Below, piece after piece: positions 32,814-35,204 of a DNA stretch of 35,204 nt. Both the position numbers and the translations under genes were made by a program. The stretch's first letter is position 1; each line of letters begins with the position of its first letter. The DNA is from Acidobacteriota bacterium (GTDB taxonomy: Bacteria; Acidobacteriota; Aminicenantia; UBA2199): NCBI GenBank assembly GCA_025456175.1, contig JALOLC010000011.1, forward strand, positions 1 to 35,204. Direction: 5' to 3'. The notes under the pieces were generated by a model. That model saw only the letters and a list, made by a program, of their open reading frames with translations. It was not told the DNA's origin and made no database searches.

Positions 32814-33561
32814 TTTTGATGATTTCCTTGGCCAGCTCCTGGTACTCGATCGCCCCCCTGGAATTGGGAGCAAAGGTGAAGATCGACTCCTTGTAAGCCG
32901 GACTTTCTTCAAGACGAACGTTTTTTGAGATAATGGTTTTAAAGACTCGCTCGGCGAACATTTTGCGAATATGTTCTTCGCTGTCCTTGGCGATGACAAT
33001 GCGCTTGTCGTAAAGGGTGATCAGAACGCCAAGCAGCATCAGGTCGGGATTGCTGCGCGCCCTGACCTTTTCGTAGGTGTCCAGAAGATCGTCGGTCCCT
33101 TCCAGGGCGAAATAGGAGGCCTGAATTGGGATGATCAGGTGGGTTGCCGCTACGAACGAATTGATGGTGATAAGACCCAGCGTGGGCGGCGTGTCGATGA
33201 TGATGTAGTCGTATTTGTACTTGAATGTGTCCAGTTTGTCTTTCAGGCGGAAATGGCCATCGATCTCCCCTACCAGCTTCGATTCCAGCTTGGCGAGGGC
33301 AATGGATGCCGGCAGCAAGGACAGGTTGATGATGGAAGTCGGTTGCACGACCTCATCAAAACTCAGTTCAGGATTCTCGAGCAAGTCGAAAAGGGAATGC
33401 TTTTGCTCACTGCGGTCCATGAAGGTCACGGTGGAGTTGGCTTGGGGGTCCATGTCAATCAGCAGTGTTTTATGGCCCATCAGGGCAAAAGCTGCCGCAA
33501 GATTGATTGAAGTAGTAGTTTTTCCTACGCCCCCTTTCTGGTTGGCGATGGTAATGATCAC
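32806..33561 (-). CDS. parA: ParA/Soj family partition ATPase
   Basis: ParA is a deviant Walker ATPase that binds DNA non-specifically when ATP-bound and is stimulated by ParB. The motif KGGVGKTTTSIN carries both lysines (K9, K14), with LLIDMDPQANS and IIIDTPPTLGLIT following. The length of 251 residues without an N-terminal HTH is the Soj-like type. The GTG at 33561 is chosen because AAGGAG (33572-33567) lies five bases upstream. An in-frame TTG at 33588 overlaps the predicted -10 hexamer and would be untranscribed. The gene has its own strong promoter, so parAB is probably one unit independent of der. No gidA/gidB genes are next to it, unlike many chromosomal parAB loci. Confidence 0.94.
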   Translation of the reverse strand: MIITIANQKGGVGKTTTSINLAAAFALMGHKTLLIDMDPQANSTVTFMDRSEQKHSLFDLLENPELSFDEVVQPTSIINLSLLPASIALAKLESKLVGEIDGHFRLKDKLDTFKYKYDYIIIDTPPTLGLITINSFVAATHLIIPIQASYFALEGTDDLLDTYEKVRARSNPDLMLLGVLITLYDKRIVIAKDSEEHIRKMFAERVFKTIISKNVRLEESPAYKESIFTFAPNSRGAIEYQELAKEIIKNA

Positions 33562-33587
33562 GTTGTCTCCTTGATTATGTGGACCCA

Positions 33588-33616
33588 ACTATAATCGATG
33601 AAACCATCATTGTCAA
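33588..33616 (-). promoter_or_regulatory. Near-perfect sigma70 promoter of parAB
   Basis: Read on the minus strand, TTGACA (33616-33611) and TATAGT (33593-33588) are separated by exactly 17 bp, matching 11 of 12 consensus bases. Transcription would begin near 33581, leaving about 20 nt before the GTG start, with the Shine-Dalgarno sequence inside this leader. A 22-bp palindrome lies 25 bp upstream of the -35 box. Confidence 0.85.
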
Positions 33617-33640
33617 GAGCTTTTCAAGCGGGAAAATGGA

Positions 33641-33662
33641 CGATGTCGACATGTCGACATCG
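33641..33662. promoter_or_regulatory. Perfect 22-bp palindrome upstream of parAB, candidate ParB site or operator
   Basis: This 22-bp sequence equals its own reverse complement at every position. Its core is two abutting copies of the octamer TGTCGACA (33644-33651 and 33652-33659), each itself palindromic. The site is centred about 70 bp upstream of the predicted parA transcription start. That position suits an operator, an activator site or a centromere-like parS. It does not match the canonical TGTTTCACGTGAAACA parS. No second full TGTCGACA copy was noticed in the window by eye. Binding by ParB is inference from position and symmetry. Confidence 0.6.
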
Positions 33663-33734
33663 GCTTGAAATGGACTGCACGCGGAAAGAAGCCGAGAATA
33701 ACAGAGAATCAGATTATCGAGCGATATGGGGCGG

Positions 33735-35045
33735 TTAGCGGGATGCGGCGATCTTGAAATAGATGGGAATACCGGCGAAATCCAGTTCCTGTGTCAATCT
33801 TTTTTTCAGAAAAATCTCGTCGGTTGGATTTAACTTCAGGTTCGTCTTGCAGTGGAACTTCACGAAGAACGGGCGCTGTGTTTCGATCGAAATGAACTTG
33901 GGATTGAAGACCTTGTGATCGGAAGTGATCAGCTTTTTTTCACGAAGGATCCTTTTGACCAATTCATTGAACTGCGACAACTGGATTTTTTTCCCCAGTT
34001 TGGCCACGATGGTTTCCGCCAGGTCCAGAACCTGAAAAACGTTCTTGCCGCTGACGGCAGAAACAGCAATGAAGGGGGCGAAATATAGGGAATTGAAGCG
34101 GCTCCTGGCCTGGGCGAAGAATTTTTCACCGGCGGTTCCCGACGCAAGCAGGTCGGCCTTGTTTCCGGCTATTATAACCGGTTTGGCGGCTTGGACGACC
34201 TTCTGGGCGATCAGCAGGTCGTTCTGGTCCACCCGCTGGGAAATATCGATAACGAAGATGATGACATCGGATTGACGAAGCTCGCTCTCGGCGCGGATCA
34301 CGGCTGCGCTCTCGGTATCCTCCCTGACTTTCTGCATTTTGCGGATGCCGGCATTGTCCACCAGGATGAACGTCTGGCGGTTGCGCCTGACCTGCAAGTC
34401 CACCGAATCACGCGTGGTCCCCGGCATGGGGCTGACAATGACCATGTCGTCATTGAGAATCTTGTTGATCAGGGACGATTTCCCTACGTTCGGCTTGCCG
34501 ATGATGCTGATGCGGGCGACCGGATGGTCTTCAGGAATGGCCTGGGAGGAGAATGCAAAGGATTTTCCGATTTCATCCAGGAGTGTCTCAAGGCCCAGGT
34601 TGTGTTCGGCCGAAATCGGGATGAAATCGGCTTTAAGCTCATAATATGAAGAGGGCGGCAGAAAAGTATCCGGCTTGTCGGCCTTGTTGATCACCGGGAT
34701 GATCGTTTTGCGCAGCCTGCGGATCTGGAGGAAAAGGTCTTTTTCGTATCCCAGCAGCTCCCTCTTGCCATCGAACAAAAAAATGATCAGGTCGGATTCC
34801 TCCGCGGCCTTGAAGATCTTCTTGTTGATCTCGGCGCTGATGAACTCCTTGTCCGGGAAAAAGCCGCCGCTGTCCTGGAGATCGATCCGCCTGCCGTTGA
34901 CATCGATCTTCTGCCGGAAAATATCGCGGGTCATGCCGGGTTGATTGTGGATCAGGGCCTTTCTCCTGCCAATGAGGCGGTTGAAGAGGGTTGATTTCCC
35001 GGTATTGGGCACGCCGATGATTGTGATCAGAGGGAACTGGCTCAT
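33735..35045 (-). CDS. der: Ribosome-associated GTPase Der (EngA)
   Basis: Der is the tandem-GTPase protein needed for 50S subunit assembly. The first GTPase domain (about 1-165) has G1 GVPNTGKST, G3 DSGGF and G4 NKAD. The second (about 175-350) has G1 GKPNVGKSS, PGTTRDSVD, G3 DNAGIRK and G4 NKAD. A KH-like C-terminal domain (about 350-436) contains FFVKFHCKTNLKLNPTDE. The length of 436 residues is standard. Both G3 motifs deviate from the common DTxG: Ser in the first and Asn in the second. The first G1 is GVPNTGKS instead of GRPNVGKS. The ATG follows the ispF stop directly. parA downstream has its own promoter. Confidence 0.95.
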   Translation of the reverse strand: MSQFPLITIIGVPNTGKSTLFNRLIGRRKALIHNQPGMTRDIFRQKIDVNGRRIDLQDSGGFFPDKEFISAEINKKIFKAAEESDLIIFLFDGKRELLGYEKDLFLQIRRLRKTIIPVINKADKPDTFLPPSSYYELKADFIPISAEHNLGLETLLDEIGKSFAFSSQAIPEDHPVARISIIGKPNVGKSSLINKILNDDMVIVSPMPGTTRDSVDLQVRRNRQTFILVDNAGIRKMQKVREDTESAAVIRAESELRQSDVIIFVIDISQRVDQNDLLIAQKVVQAAKPVIIAGNKADLLASGTAGEKFFAQARSRFNSLYFAPFIAVSAVSGKNVFQVLDLAETIVAKLGKKIQLSQFNELVKRILREKKLITSDHKVFNPKFISIETQRPFFVKFHCKTNLKLNPTDEIFLKKRLTQELDFAGIPIYFKIAASR

Positions 35046-35204
35046 TCAGTTTGATTTTTCATCTTTATAACGGATCATGGCGATACTGAAGCATTCTATT
35101 GCCTCTCCCCTGCCGACCGCATCCATTTTCTCCTTGCTCTTGCCCTTGATGTTGAAATCAGCCTGGGGGATGCCAAGAAGACCCGCCATTTTTTTCCTGA
35201 TCTC
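35046..35204 (-). CDS. ispF: 2-C-methyl-D-erythritol 2,4-cyclodiphosphate synthase, C-terminal part (5' end outside window)
   Basis: Only the last 52 codons are present, with the start beyond the right edge. The visible segment contains LLGIPQADFNIKGKSKEKM followed by AVGRGEAIECFSIAMI, which matches the end of IspF, the MEP-pathway enzyme that cyclises CDP-ME-2-phosphate for isoprenoid synthesis. The usual KATTTEG loop reads KGKSKEK here, keeping a Glu but not the Thr residues, and the GRGE motif is kept. It may be a stand-alone IspF or the C-terminal half of an IspDF fusion, which the window cannot show. The TGA is immediately followed by the der ATG, so the two are probably co-transcribed. 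Confidence 0.8.
   Translation of the reverse strand, partial: EIRKKMAGLLGIPQADFNIKGKSKEKMDAVGRGEAIECFSIAMIRYKDEKSN

Noticed and set aside
32814-32999. Longer ParB reaching upstream to 32999
   Set aside because: The extra part lies wholly inside parA in another frame and has a serine/arginine-rich composition unlike ParB.
33562-33588. Longer ParA starting at the TTG at 33588
   Set aside because: This codon overlaps the -10 hexamer of the promoter, and a strong Shine-Dalgarno sequence points to the GTG at 33561.
33660-33695. Hairpin with seven-base arms (TCGGCTT/AAGCCGA) downstream of der as a terminator
   Set aside because: The stem is short with a 22-nt loop and no T-run follows in der's direction, so it is too weak to annotate.

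Overview
The window carries about 25 genes packed with almost no space between them. It reads as a high-GC, Gram-negative-type bacterial chromosome of the Acidobacteriota/Aminicenantota kind. That placement is inference, not a database result. It rests on a PgpH-type c-di-AMP phosphodiesterase next to PhoH/YbeY/CorC/Era, a membrane-anchored PpiD-like foldase, Slt-type and MltG transglycosylases, and a GAF-like protein whose architecture I associate from memory with Acidobacteria. No rRNA, tRNA, CRISPR array, transposase or phage gene was seen.

Layout. (1) 1-1747: the end of a DEDD exonuclease gene and an RNA m5U-methyltransferase-family gene. (2) 1748-1963: an intergenic region with a direct repeat and a long imperfect hairpin. 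(3) 1964-7777: metF, metH and a DASS (SLC13) carboxylate transporter, a one-carbon/methionine block. (4) 7798-13598: a near-consensus promoter, then phoH, pgpH, ybeY, a CorC-type CBS protein and era, mostly overlapping, a ribosome/RNA maturation and c-di-AMP block. (5) 13644-31697: a long same-strand run that starts at a second promoter. It encodes a sensor histidine kinase without a regulator, a PpiD-like foldase, an OPT peptide transporter, an M24 peptidase, lipoyl synthase, a metallophosphoesterase, a GAF-like protein, a lytic transglycosylase, a secreted esterase, Ddl, RuvX, MltG, a PgeF/YfiH-type protein and two MacB-type ABC permeases. Envelope and peptidoglycan functions dominate. (6) 31698-31979: an AT-rich gap between convergent genes, with inverted GTGATA-type repeats. 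(7) 31980-35204, minus strand: ispF (partial), der, parA, parB. Base composition drops in this block (hand counts: 28/60 GC at 32041-32100 against 37/60 at 10021-10080).

How the genes work together. MetF supplies 5-methyl-tetrahydrofolate to the cobalamin-dependent MetH. YbeY, Era, PhoH and Der all serve RNA or ribosome maturation. OPT and M24 suggest peptide import followed by cleavage. The transglycosylases, Ddl and the PgeF homologue handle peptidoglycan synthesis, trimming and quality control.

The most unusual signal is a perfect 22-bp palindrome at 33641-33662, built from two abutting TGTCGACA octamers. It lies just upstream of a near-perfect parA promoter. No canonical parS site was seen, and the ParB helix-turn-helix looks diverged, so this is a candidate non-canonical parS or parAB operator.
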